Of a DNA stretch of 20,665 nucleotides, positions 9,488 to 18,745 are shown piece after piece. Below the pieces are notes generated by a model. That model saw only the letters and a list, made by a program, of their open reading frames with translations. It searched no databases and had not been told where the DNA came from. This stretch comes from Calocera cornea HHB12733 (lineage: Eukaryota > Basidiomycota > Dacrymycetes > Dacrymycetales > Dacrymycetaceae). Numbering within the stretch: the first letter of the stretch is position 1; every line of letters begins with the position of its first letter. The position numbers were made by a program, and so were the translations under genes. The stretch lies in contig KV424180.1 in NCBI GenBank assembly GCA_001632435.1, forward strand, positions 1-20,665, written 5' to 3'.

Positions 9488-11061
9488 ATGCCGGGCGACC
9501 TGCTCCCCAGTCTCCTGGAAAGCTTCCTCGCCTCCCTCCAGGCCGTGCTCAGCCTCCTCCTCACGCTGCTATACGGCGTGGGGGCTTCCAAGCTCGGGCT
9601 GCTCTCGACGGCCGCGGCCAAGGACGTCGCCCACCTCTGTATCGAGGTGTTCCAGCCTGGTCCGTTGTCGCACATCTCTCGTTATGCGATCAAATAAGAA
9701 GGAGGAGTCTGGCGTGGGGCATAGCGCTCATCATCACCCAGATCGGGCAGAACATCGCCAACGAGGGCAGCTCCGTCTTCCGCCTCTGGCGGATCCTCAG
9801 TCCGTCCCCCTGCGGTCCGTCCCCGACCACCGTACGCCGCTACACTGAAACAGCGTGGGGCGTCGCCTACCCGCTTCTCGGGCTCGCGCCCACCTACCCA
9901 GGCGTGCGCTGGGTCGGACTGCCCAGCTGGGCGCTCGCCGCCGTCCCGTTCAACAACACCACCGCGCTGCCCCTCCTCCTGATCGACGCGCTGGCCACGA
10001 CGGGTATCCTGGAGCTCGTCACGCCCGACCCTGCCGGAGCGCGGGGGAGAGCGACGACGTACTTCCTCCTCAACGCCATGGTCAACAACGTGCTGACGTT
10101 CGCGATCGCCCCGCGGGTGCTGGCGGGGCGCCGGCTGAGCCTCGAGGAGAGCGTGAGGGACGCGGAGCTCTACCCGCACAGCTTGATCCCTACGATCGAG
10201 GATGCTGATGCCGAGGCGACGGATCCGGGGACGGAGGAAGTCTCCGACGCGGAGGGGGAAGCGGCGCCCCTGCTCAGGAAGGTCAAGCAGCAGCACGCGG
10301 TGCTCAAGGGCCACCTATGGCGTGGTGTGCAGGCCGGGGCGCACGGGTTCGCCCGCCTGCCCCGGCCGGTCAAGAAGGCTCTCGTCGCGCTCCGGGAGCT
10401 CGTCAACCCCCCGCTGGTCGGGACGCTGCTGGCGGGCGTCATCGGCCTCAACCCGGTGCTGCGGACAGCGTTCTTCGCCAAGCCGCAGGAGGGGGGCATC
10501 TTCAGGGCGTGGCTCACCTCGAGCTTGCAGGAGATCGGGGGCCTGTACAGCTCGTGCGTGCGCGGGCAGTTGGTTGTCTGGATGGACGAAAGGGCTGATG
10601 CCGAGGCAGACGCCAGATGTTCGTCGTCGGCAGCAAGCTGTACGAGTCCGTTGCGAACCCTGTGAAGGAAGAGCGGAGCGCGGACGAGGAGAGCAGCGAT
10701 AGCCCAGTGGTCGGGGAGCGCGAGGGCAAGCCCCGCCCGCAGGACAAGGAGCTGCGACTTTGGCCCGTCGCGTACATCCTCTTCCTGCGCTTCCTGCTCC
10801 TCCCGGTCCTGTCAATCGGGCTGTTCGCCCCCGCAGGGCCAAGCGCGATCAACATCTCGAGCATTGCGGAGGTTGCGGGCGCGGGAGAGGTCGTCACCCA
10901 GCAGATCGCGAGGTTCTTGACGGTGAGCAGTGTTTGGCTTTACGAGGGGTGATGAGCTGACGCCGGGCTAGCTGTCGTATGCGCTGTCGCCCCTCATTAG
11001 CTTGGCTGTGGTGGGGTCGGTGCAGGCGGCTGCTGCCGCGAGGGGTGTTGTAGAGCAATAG
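9488..11061 (+). CDS. Auxin efflux carrier (AEC/PIN-like) family membrane protein, 448 aa
   Basis: Exons: 9488-9659, 9725-9799, 9854-10557, 10617-10922, 10972-11061; 1347 nt in phase. The N-terminal half has membrane segments beginning LASLQAVLSLLLTLLYGVGA, then VFQPALIITQIGQN and the hallmark FNNTTALPLLLIDAL, followed by RATTYFLLNAMVNNVLTFAI. A long acidic, poorly ordered cytosolic loop (about residues 190-280) separates the halves. The C-terminal half has VNPPLVGTLLAGVIGLNP, LQEIGGLYSSCMFVVGSKLY, WPVAYILFLRFLLLPVLSIG and YALSPLISLAVVGSVQAA. This is the fungal layout of the AEC family, which in plants exports auxin; fungal substrates are largely unknown, and the protein may act in the ER or plasma membrane. 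Introns 9660-9724 and 9800-9853 both use GTCCGT donors. Intron 9800-9853 is 54 nt without a stop, so unspliced forms would stay in frame. The start has a good context (CAACCATGCC). Confidence 0.85.
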
Positions 11062-11398
11062 AGGTAGTTGTCACTGCGCCATAGACACATGCACCCTGTC
11101 CAGTCCCAGCCAGTTTCCTGATGAACAAAGTTACCTGGTAGCAAGCCTGGGTGTGCTGAAACACGTGCATCGAAGCGACGAGCTGCACCGCCACGCGATG
11201 TCATGGATGGCCTCTTGTCAGGGACTGAATGAGGCTTTCATCGCCGTGCTGTCCCCGTGCTGGACATGCGAGACTGGAATGCCTCCGGCCCTCTGCGCTA
11301 CTCCAGTCCACCCCAGTCCTCATCCTCTCTCGCCCATCCCCTCCTCCTCTCCCTGACCCTCCCTCGGGAGCCGTCCACCCCCGGGCGGCCAGACCACC
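11062..11398. other. Intergenic, promoter of TRK gene
   Basis: A 337-nt gap between the tandem carrier and K+ transporter genes. The last 90 bases (about 11300-11390) are strongly pyrimidine-rich on the plus strand, as is common in promoters or leaders of expressed basidiomycete genes. No TATA box was seen. Confidence 0.5.
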
Positions 11399-14300
11399 AT
11401 GGCACCCTCCGGCGCCGGCGGGCAGCAGCAGGAGCATCACCGCCTGCGCAAGCTCTGGAACTCCTTCGTCTCCAACCTCAACTTTTTCCGCATCCACGTC
11501 CTCTACTTCACCCTCATGCCCATCGTCATGGCCTGCATCATATACGCCGTCAACGGCCAGTACCACGTCGAGTTCGTCGACGCCCTCTTCTGCTCCTACT
11601 CCGCAATCACCACCACGGGCCTCGCGACTATCAACATCAGCTCGGCCACCCCGTTCCAGCAGTTCCTCCTCATGGCCCAGATGTTCCTCGGCGGCCTCGT
11701 CACAGTCAGCTGGGTCATGGTCTACGTCCGCAGGTGCGCCCCACTGTATTTGCAACCGTTGGGGGCCTTATCTGATATTCGGTTCAGGCAGTTCTTCATG
11801 CGCAAGTTTGAGCATCTTGTTCGGCTCAGCCGCTCCCGGACCGTGCCTACCAGCAACGCCGAGACCACCGCGCTCCGCACGCGCTTCCCCTCCCTCTTTG
11901 CGCGCACCCGCACGGGCACGTCCACCCTGCCCGCCCCTCCAAGGAACGCCGATAAGAAGGAGAAGAAGAAGCACAAGGGCCCGCTCTCGCTCACGATGAT
12001 CAAGCGCCTCTCGAGCATGCCCCAGCGCGTCGACCCGAGCGGCCGGCTCGTAAACGGTGAGCCAGAGAAGTCGCCGCGCGAGTCCGAGGAGGAACGGCCG
12101 CGGCCCATCCCCGAGGAGGCCCCGCCGCCGCCGCCGGTGCTGGAGGAGCAGCGGGGGCCCCAGCCGATTCTCTTGTCCCCGCAAGAGATGACGGGGACCA
12201 GCAACGGGTTCGATCACCGGTACGACCACGCGTACTTCCAGGATGATGAGGATCTGTACGGGCCGAACTTCATCGAGATGGAGCATCAGGAGCCTCAGAA
12301 CACGGCGAGGACTTCCACGCAGGCTGGTTCGTCTGCCGTTTTCTGAACAATGCTGTAAATATATGCTGATCCTTGCTCAAGAATCGCGCTTTCCTCGGAG
12401 CCAGACCATCGACATCCGGGAGCCCAACATCGATAGGATGCCCCGCTCGCAGACGGTCGACTTCCGCGAGCCCCGCCGGCCCGTCGGCGAGCGCATGAAC
12501 TCCCGGATCAACACGATGGACAACCGCTCGTACCGCACGCGCCGGCGAACCGGGTCCATATCGAGCGGGGCAGCGATGAGCCAACCGTACGCACACCACC
12601 GCGACAAGGGATTTGGCGGCTGGCCCGGGCCCCACGAGTGGATTGTCAAGATTCACAAGAGGCTCTTTCCCAAGCTGCATCTCACGCTATCTCGCACCAT
12701 GTCTATTGCGCTGTCGGAGACGCTGCCGACGGCGATGCACGCCTCGCCGTATCTCTCCTTCACGGCCGTCGTGGGGCGTAACTCCAAGTTTCATGGGCTA
12801 ACCGCCGAGCAGCTGGAAGAACTGGGCGGGGTCGAGTTCCGCGCGCTGACGCTGCTCCTGTGGCTCATTGGAGGTGTAAGCCCCGTTATCTGGCCTCGGC
12901 CGGAATGCTCGCTGATCAGCGGCATCGCAGTACTTCGTCGGCGTGCATCTCATCGTCTTCTTCGCTTGTGCTCTCTCTGCCGCATACCGCAACAGCTACG
13001 CCTACGTCTTTGATAACCAGGAGCGGGCGGTAAGCCCTATTTGGTACACACCCCTTCAATGTGTGCTCTATCCAGGACTGATCCGGGCACCCCAGGTTTG
13101 GTCTGTTCCAAACTTTCGCTGCATTCTCCAATGCTGGCATGTCTCTCGTCGGTACGGACCGCAGCCAGCGTGCTCTCGTCCGGGCACAACACTGATATTG
13201 GTTACGCAGATCAATCCATGATACCCTTCGACAGGGCGTACGGCATGATATTCCCCATGATTTGGGCCATCTTGGCCGGCAATACCGCTTTCGTATGTCT
13301 GTCAGTCTTCGCATCCCGCTCGGTCACTCATCCTCAATCTAGCCTATATTGTGCGTGTTAGTTTGGGATTTGTGTGACGCGACTGACATCTGCTGTGTGG
13401 CGTTAGTCTGCGTTTGACGATGTAAGGGCTCATTCCCAGTGCATGACGCATACTCATGACAGTTCAGCTGGCTTATATCCCAAGTTACCCCAAAGTCGAC
13501 CCGCCTCGCCGAAACGCTTCGATTCCTGTTGGACCACCCTCGCCGGTGCTTCGTATACCTCTTCCAATCGCCGCAAACGTGGCTGCTCACGCTCGTCCTC
13601 GTGATCCTCAAGTGCGTCCTTTCTGATGTACCGTCTCATCCGAGCTCATTTTGTGCAGTTCTACGGATTGGATCGCCTTTGGCTTGCTGGACATCGGCAA
13701 TCCTTACGTTGAGACCATTCCCATCGGTGTGCGTGTCACCGATGGTCTGTTCCAGTCCATTTCCGTCAGGACGGCCGGCTTCGCCATCGTCAGCTTGGGG
13801 CTGTTGTCACCGGCAGTCAAGTGAGCCTCTGTTCCGATGTTCCCTTGAACGAGATTCTCAACATAAGTGACAGACTCTTGTATGTGATCATGATGTACAT
13901 CTCAGCATACCCGATCGCCATGTCCGTGCGCTCTACCAATGTGTACGAAGAGAAGTCCATGGGTGTATTCGACGATGAGAGTCTGGATGAAGAGGACGCG
14001 CCTACCGGCGAATGGAAATCGTACATTGCATGTACGACATTCCACCCAGCCCGAGTTGGCATCGTCTCACCTCTTCTGCAGGGCATATTCGCAAACAGCT
14101 CGCCTTCGACATATGGTGGGTATTCCTGGCCATGCTGGTCATCTGCATCACCGAGCGGAGCAAGATCCTGGATCCGAGCAATCCTGCCGTGGACATCTTC
14201 CCGATCAGTATGTCTGGCTTATAAATCAACGTTGATCTCTGACTCACTGAAATCGGACAGTGTTTGAAGTCGTTTCTGCGTATGGAACGAATGGCATGAG

Positions 14301-14771
14301 CCTAGGCGTATCCGACAACAACTTTTCGTTATCAGGTAGCTTCACACCTCTTTCCAAAGTGGTGATCTGTCTTGTCATGCTCCGTGGACGCCATCGTGGG
14401 TTACCGTCAGTTTGTGTTCCTTCTCTTGGGGTGCGCGTTCTGAACCTCAGGCTGCAGGGTTGCTATCGATCGTGCCGTGGTATTGCCCTGGGAGTTCGAG
14501 CACAACAAGAAGAGCGACGACTTGCCGTATGGACAGAACGGCAACGGCGGTGCCGGAGAAGGAGGTGGCCCTGAGCAGCAAGAACATGAGCAGGAGCAGC
14601 AGGCTCCGGCGGAACAGTATCAAGAGCACCCCTCCGATCGCAGCGATACGGAGCCTTCATCCTCAACTTTGCAAAGCGATGTGCGTTCCACATCCATGTG
14701 GCGCCTGAGACACAATGCTAACCATACAGCAGGAGCAAGCAAGTTCATCCACGCATCCACAACAGCAATAA
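11399..14771 (+). CDS. TRK1: TRK-family high-affinity potassium transporter, 15 exons, 880 aa
   Basis: Exons: 11399-11733, 11788-12326, 12382-12875, 12931-13043, 13096-13151, 13210-13292, 13343-13350, 13407-13421, 13468-13611, 13659-13820, 13874-14031, 14082-14207, 14261-14405, 14458-14680, 14730-14771; 2643 nt in phase. It is a plasma-membrane K+ uptake protein with four M1-P-M2 units. The four pore loops are SAITTTGLA (about 68-76), SNAGMSLVD (505-513), VRTAGFAIV (632-640) and AYGTNGMSLG (751-760); each keeps the filter glycine. Between units 1 and 2 lies the long hydrophilic loop typical of fungal TRK proteins (about 115-430), ending in SFTAVVGRNS and LEELGGVEFRAL. Other signatures are FLLDHPRRCFVYLF, MMYISAYPIAMSVRSTNVYE, HIRKQLAFDIWW and LRGRHRGLP. 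The Gln/Glu-rich tail is short. Exons 7 and 8 (8 and 15 nt) are required to read FPIFLRLTIW. The final splice (GTGCGT, CTAAC, TACAG) gives a stop at 14769; skipping it gives a longer alternative tail to 14830. Confidence 0.92.
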
Positions 14772-15571
14772 CATCAGCGAAAGATCGCGATACCTCGGAC
14801 ATCTTGCGCATACACACCCATTGTCGGTGATCTTTGGACATCTCACAACACATACACTTTTTATTCTTGGACGACTCCGCGGTTGACGCAACATAGGCAT
14901 TTCTCATCTGTAAAATATGCAATCATGTCGTATATCCAACAATCGTATTCTGATGTTACGGAGCGATGGACTGTGTTCATTCGAGCGGAACATCTGGCAA
15001 ACGGAGCGAGATCCATTCAATGTGTTATCATCACGCAAATGGTTTCGTGCATTCCTGTCGCTCAGTCTGTCTTAGTAAAGGCTTCCGGATTGTGGTGAAC
15101 TTGTTGCTGTTGTGTGTGTGGTGGTTGACTCGCGAGACGAGCGACTGGCATTGACTTCAGCAGTGGATCACCGTTCTGGCCTCTGTCCAGGACGGCACTC
15201 TGTAGGACAGATGTGCTGGTACCTGCGATTATTCCCGTTTATTGCTTCGCTTTTGCTATGTAGTGTTACAGTATCACATCAACCTATCAAGATACAAAGT
15301 GAAAGGTATCCGCATTCGAAGAACACCGAAAACCCAGACAGAAGGAGACACAGCCAAACGAAAGGAATAAAGCGGAAGGAGCCGCGCCTATCCAGAAACA
15401 GCAGGGCACGGTTTACGGCGACGACTGAGGCAGCTAGCGTCGACAGTGTTTTACGCGATGGTGGGAAAAGAGCCAGAGGGCCAAAGTTCGTATGGGTGTT
15501 TGCATGTGCGGGGGCCCGCATCGGGAAAGCATGGAGCTACCTGCGACCTGCGCTGATCGTCACTATAGCAA
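14772..15571. other. Intergenic between convergent genes
   Basis: About 800 bases separate the ends of the TRK gene (plus) and the proline-rich gene (minus). It is more AT-rich than the flanking exons and should hold both 3' UTRs. Open frames around 15112-15579 show no domain. No tRNA or transposon was seen. Confidence 0.5.
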
Positions 15572-16318
15572 TCAGGTAACTGCTGGGACAGTGCCCGGAG
15601 GGGGTGATTGGCGCGTGCCCGGAGGGGGTGATTGGCGCGTGCCCGGAGGGGGTGATTGGCGCGTGCCCGGAGGGGGTGATTGGCGCGTGCCCGGAGGGGG
15701 TGATTGACGCGTATTGTCGTCCTGTTCAGGCGCCGGCACGCGGTTCCGCTTCCTTGTTCTCTTCCTCGGCCGGGGCGGCGGCTCGGAGGGCTCCAAGGGG
15801 GAGGGGAGGCCCCAGAAGCCCTCTTGCGAGGGCGATAGGATGCCGAGCGGGAGGACGTAATCAATGGGAATGCGGGCAACGGAGAGGTTGAGGGAGGCGG
15901 CGCGCGTGAGGTATACTGGTGGAGGAGTTGGGCGTGGCAGCTGGTCGCGCCGCTTTCGAGGCCAGGGCGACGGCGGGGGCGAGTCGGACGGCGTGGCTGG
16001 CGCCTGCTCGCCACACGAGGACGAGGTATCGCTGGGTGGGGTCGGGAGTCCGATGGCGGAGGGAAGAACAGAGACACTTGAAGATGGTTTCGCTGGGTCG
16101 CGCTCGGGTTGAGCCGCAGCAAGCGCGGGATCCGGGTCCGGGAACGTGGGCGGGTTGGGGAAGTACGAGGTTGTGTGGAAGCGTGCGTCGGAGGGGGGCG
16201 AGGTGAGGGCGCCGAACGCGTGCGCGTAGAGCGTCTGGGTCGGGAGGGTGATGCGCGCCGCTGGACGGGGGCGGGCGCGCGCTGGGCCTGCCTGGGTCGG
16301 CATGGTTGAGGAGGGCAT
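15572..16318 (-). CDS. Proline-rich basic protein with C-terminal octapeptide repeats, 248 aa
   Basis: A single uninterrupted frame encodes a Pro/Ser/Arg-rich protein that I cannot name. Near the N-terminus is RITLPTQTLYAHAFGALTSP, the only block that looks conserved; it recurs in the partial gene at the right edge of the window. The middle part has the Pro/Ser-rich GLPTPPSDTSSS, then the basic runs PRKRR and PRPRKRTRKRNR, which could be nuclear localisation signals. A second ordered-looking block is YLTRAASLNLSVARIPIDYV, then SQEGFWGLPSPL. Residues 203-242 are five copies of TRQSPPPG encoded by a minisatellite, followed by TVPAVT and stop. Met at 16318 is chosen because the paralogue starts at the same distance from the conserved block; an in-frame Met at 16432 would add 38 residues. 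An intron near the repeat cannot be excluded. Most likely a disordered nuclear protein, which is inference. Confidence 0.7.
   Translation of the reverse strand: MPSSTMPTQAGPARARPRPAARITLPTQTLYAHAFGALTSPPSDARFHTTSYFPNPPTFPDPDPALAAAQPERDPAKPSSSVSVLPSAIGLPTPPSDTSSSCGEQAPATPSDSPPPSPWPRKRRDQLPRPTPPPVYLTRAASLNLSVARIPIDYVLPLGILSPSQEGFWGLPSPLEPSEPPPRPRKRTRKRNRVPAPEQDDNTRQSPPPGTRQSPPPGTRQSPPPGTRQSPPPGTRQSPPPGTVPAVT
15591..15710. repeat. 24-bp minisatellite, five copies, coding
   Basis: Five head-to-tail 24-bp units (plus strand GTGCCCGGAGGGGGTGATTG plus GCGC). The first four are identical; the fifth has one change at 15707, which is silent on the minus strand (Arg CGC to CGT). The unit length is a multiple of three, so copy-number change keeps the frame of the proline-rich protein. 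The array starts 16 nt upstream of the stop codon on the coding strand. Confidence 0.95.
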
Positions 16319-17537
16319 GATCGTCGAACGTGTTGAGCGGGTGTATGTGTGCTGTTCGGGGGGGAGCGCGTCGCGGGAGACGATGCTTGCTGGCTGGAAC
16401 GACGGTCTCGAGAGTGCTGTCGTCGGTGACACGGTGGTTCACGAGCAGGATGAGGAGGGGGAAACGGGCAAGGTCATCCGCTCATGACCTCGGGACGGGC
16501 GGGCAGAACTACCACTGCAGACACGCTCCGTCCGTCGGGTGCGGCACTCCACAAATAGGAGCCGGCCCCTCATCACACCCCGGCGGTGGCGGTGCTCCGA
16601 TCCTCATCGCCACCCACAGTTCGCTGCGCATCGGCACAGTTCCAGCTTAAGCAGCATCACCGGTCTTGTCCCACACCACGCTATGGTAGCATACTGGCGG
16701 CCCCAGCATCCTCGCTCGCTTCTCAGCATCTGCGCTCTCTCCAAAATGGATGCACGCCTTGCATGAAGATCGAGCGGTAAAGCGGGATGACACGCGCCGG
16801 CTGACAGTGCCCGGAAGCAGATCGAGATATTGACCCTTTCGACTTTTTGTCCATCGCCCTCGTCCTCGTCCAAATCCCCTTCCTTTCCGAGTCGTGTCTC
16901 TCGAGCAAAGCTACTGAAAATGCCATGGTACGTCCCTCCTCCTCCTCCTTTTGCCCACTTCCTTTCTCCTTCTCTATGATGATTCTTGTTTGCCGCCCCA
17001 GTCTTAGCCACGGCTTTGACGAATGGCCAAGCACAAGCCAAACAGTTGCACCTCTGACCCCCTTCCCTTCCCCGCCCCGTCGCTTGCCGTCCATGTCGCT
17101 GCCTTCATATCGCTCACGTCTCTGGTATTATTAGATATTTGGGTGCTCGTTCAGCGCTACGCTGGCGATCATCCGATTGAACTCTTTGCACGATAGCAAT
17201 ATCGCGAGATGTACTTTGGGTGAAAATTTCAGCGGGGGACCACCCGCGGAAGTGTAAGAGCCTCCCTCCTCTCCATTATTTCCTCTATTATCGGATGATA
17301 AACAATACACCAAACATCTGCACGCCTTCGAGCGGTTGGAGATACACAATAACAAAATACTAAGAACAGCCAACTGATCATTTCTGCCTTTCGGGAGTCT
17401 CCTTCTTGCCTTTGCTGCTTGATCAGAGAAGGACTTGCGCTGACCCGAGTTCGGTAGATCTGTGCTCCGCTCCTGTGGGTTTGCTGGGTGACTGCGGTTG
17501 TCTATTACTGTGACACGATTTGCCCCGCATGTATGCG
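16319..17537. other. Intergenic with a possible small spliced gene
   Basis: This 1.2 kb region lies between two minus-strand genes. It should contain the promoter of the proline-rich gene and the 3' UTR of the MRM2-like gene. On the plus strand a pyrimidine-rich leader (about 16840-16900) precedes ATGCCATG followed by a strong GTACGT donor at 16928; see the separate entry. No other supported feature. Confidence 0.45.
16920..17221 (+). other. Possible small spliced ORF, unproven
   Basis: A pyrimidine-rich tract typical of an expressed leader is followed by ATGCCATG and the donor GTACGT at 16928. Candidate acceptors lie at 17002 (CCCCAG), 17008 (CTTAG) and 17046 (AAACAG, after a TTGAC branch-like motif). 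The last choice gives a short protein of about 50 residues, with a hydrophobic stretch LAVHVAAFISLTSLVLLDIW and a stop near 17200; the other two give about 45 residues, ending in a stop near 17135. I recognise no family. It could be a real small membrane protein, a leader of a noncoding transcript, or chance. Confidence 0.2.
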
Positions 17538-18530
17538 CTACCCCCTGCCCGGCAGCTTCACCGGCTGCAGGTCCATGCACACCCAGTATGTCTCTGCCGA
17601 CTCGGACCTGCTGGACTTGGGCTTGAACTCCCTATGCAAACCGTCAGTATCTCTCTCGCTGACCGTATGGCATGGAGAGGCGCACATGACGCTCCGGAAG
17701 TGCGGGGCCAGGTAGTCGCGCTTGAAGTCTGCCAGCTCGGGGTGGGCGAAGTACTTCATCCTGTGCTTGCCCCACCAGTGTTAGCTAGGTCAATGCATAC
17801 AGTTGAGCACGCACACAAGGTTCCCACCGCGCCCCCTCCCCTCCTGCCGGAGCGCAAGACAGTGCACCGCGAGCCCCGCGACGGCCTGCACGAGCCGCAG
17901 CATGTTGGCCGTGTCTGCCGTTTTGTTGCCAGTGATGTTGGGCGCCATGTCAGAGAGTATCACGTCGACCCATCGTCCGCCCGGCCACTCCTCGCCCTCC
18001 GGGGCCAGCCCAGTGCACGCGCGCGCGAGCCGCAGCTGTGTGCTGCGTTCTAGAAAGTCGCCATGTAGCACGGTCGCCCCTTCCAAGGCGTCGGTCCGCA
18101 GAAGGTCAACCCCCACGAGCCTCCCTCCCCGCTCTTTCTCACCCAGCCGCAGCAGCTCACTGGCGACCTGCAACCAAGCCCCCGGCGCACACCCCAAGTC
18201 CAGCACGGTGTCCCCCTCCCTGACGAGCCTGAACCTGCGCTGGATCTCGAGCAGCTTGAACGCCGCTCGGGACCTGTACGCGCCTGCTGAGGCGGCGGGC
18301 GCATCGGGGGAGCCGGGGGAGCCGGGGCCCGGGGCGGAGCGGAGGCGCACGAAGGGGTCGGACTTTTGGCGGGCTAGCCAGCGGGAGGAGGAGGCGGAGT
18401 GGGCTAGGCGGGTGAGCGCACGGTGCGTGGAGAGGGTGGGGGTGGCCAGGCGCCGGGGGAGGGCGTGCATGCGCTGTGCGTCGGTGCGGTTCTGTCCGCT
18501 GCTGCCTGTAGTGAGCATAAGCGGGTGCAC
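17538..18530 (-). CDS. MRM2: Mitochondrial rRNA 2'-O-ribose methyltransferase, FtsJ/RrmJ family, 294 aa
   Basis: Model: complement of 17538-17631, 17686-17760, 17815-18530; two 54-nt introns; 885 nt in phase. It should transfer a methyl group from SAM to the 2'-O of a uridine in the mitochondrial large-subunit rRNA, as yeast Mrm2 and bacterial RrmJ do. The N-terminus is Arg/Ser-rich without acids, like a mitochondrial targeting peptide. YRSRAAFKLLEI holds the catalytic Lys92; VLDLGCAPGAWLQVASE (109-125) is the SAM-binding motif I; ILSDMAPNITGNK holds Asp194; LVMKYFAHP holds Lys241; KPKSSRSESAETYWVC holds Glu277. The K-D-K-E tetrad is complete only after splicing: Lys241 sits just past the GTGCGT...CACAG junction and Glu277 in the last exon, which supports the model. 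Met at 18530 is the longest choice; Met at 18470 also leaves a good presequence. It is divergent from the GH45 gene. Confidence 0.9.
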
Positions 18531-18745
18531 GCATTTTCAGCCCGGGGCCAGCCCTCCTTCACGTGCCCAATGGCCGGAGGACCCTACTTCGGGCATGATC
18601 GCAACCCTGCCATTCAGAATCGGGGGTTCGCTCTCTCTCCACAGCATCAGGCCCACAACCCCACCGGCACTATGCGGTGCACCGTGACGGTACTGTTGTG
18701 CCACCATCTCGCTCACCCTCTCATGCTCTAGCGCACGATACCCCT
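18531..18745. promoter_or_regulatory. Shared divergent promoter region
   Basis: A 215-nt gap separates the MRM2-like start (minus) and the endoglucanase start (plus), so both promoters must lie here or overlap the neighbouring gene. One CCAAT motif is visible near 18567. No TATA box was seen for either gene. Confidence 0.45.

Noticed and set aside
8866..9675. Long minus-strand open frame of 269 codons
   Set aside because: It overlaps the first exon of the efflux carrier, has no recognisable domain and is explained by GC-rich sequence lacking stops.
15604..15891. Plus-strand frame with IGACPEGV repeats
   Set aside because: It is the antisense reading of the minisatellite; the minus-strand frame is longer, continues into the block shared with the second family member and has a sensible start.
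16975..17058. ATGATGA followed about 70 nt later by CTGA, resembling C and D boxes of a snoRNA
   Set aside because: No terminal stem pairs around the two boxes and no internal C'/D' boxes are evident; the motifs are short enough to occur by chance.
17131..17580. Minus-strand open frame of 149 codons downstream of MRM2
   Set aside because: It overlaps the last MRM2 exon in another frame and shows no domain; the region is best read as 3' UTR and intergenic DNA.
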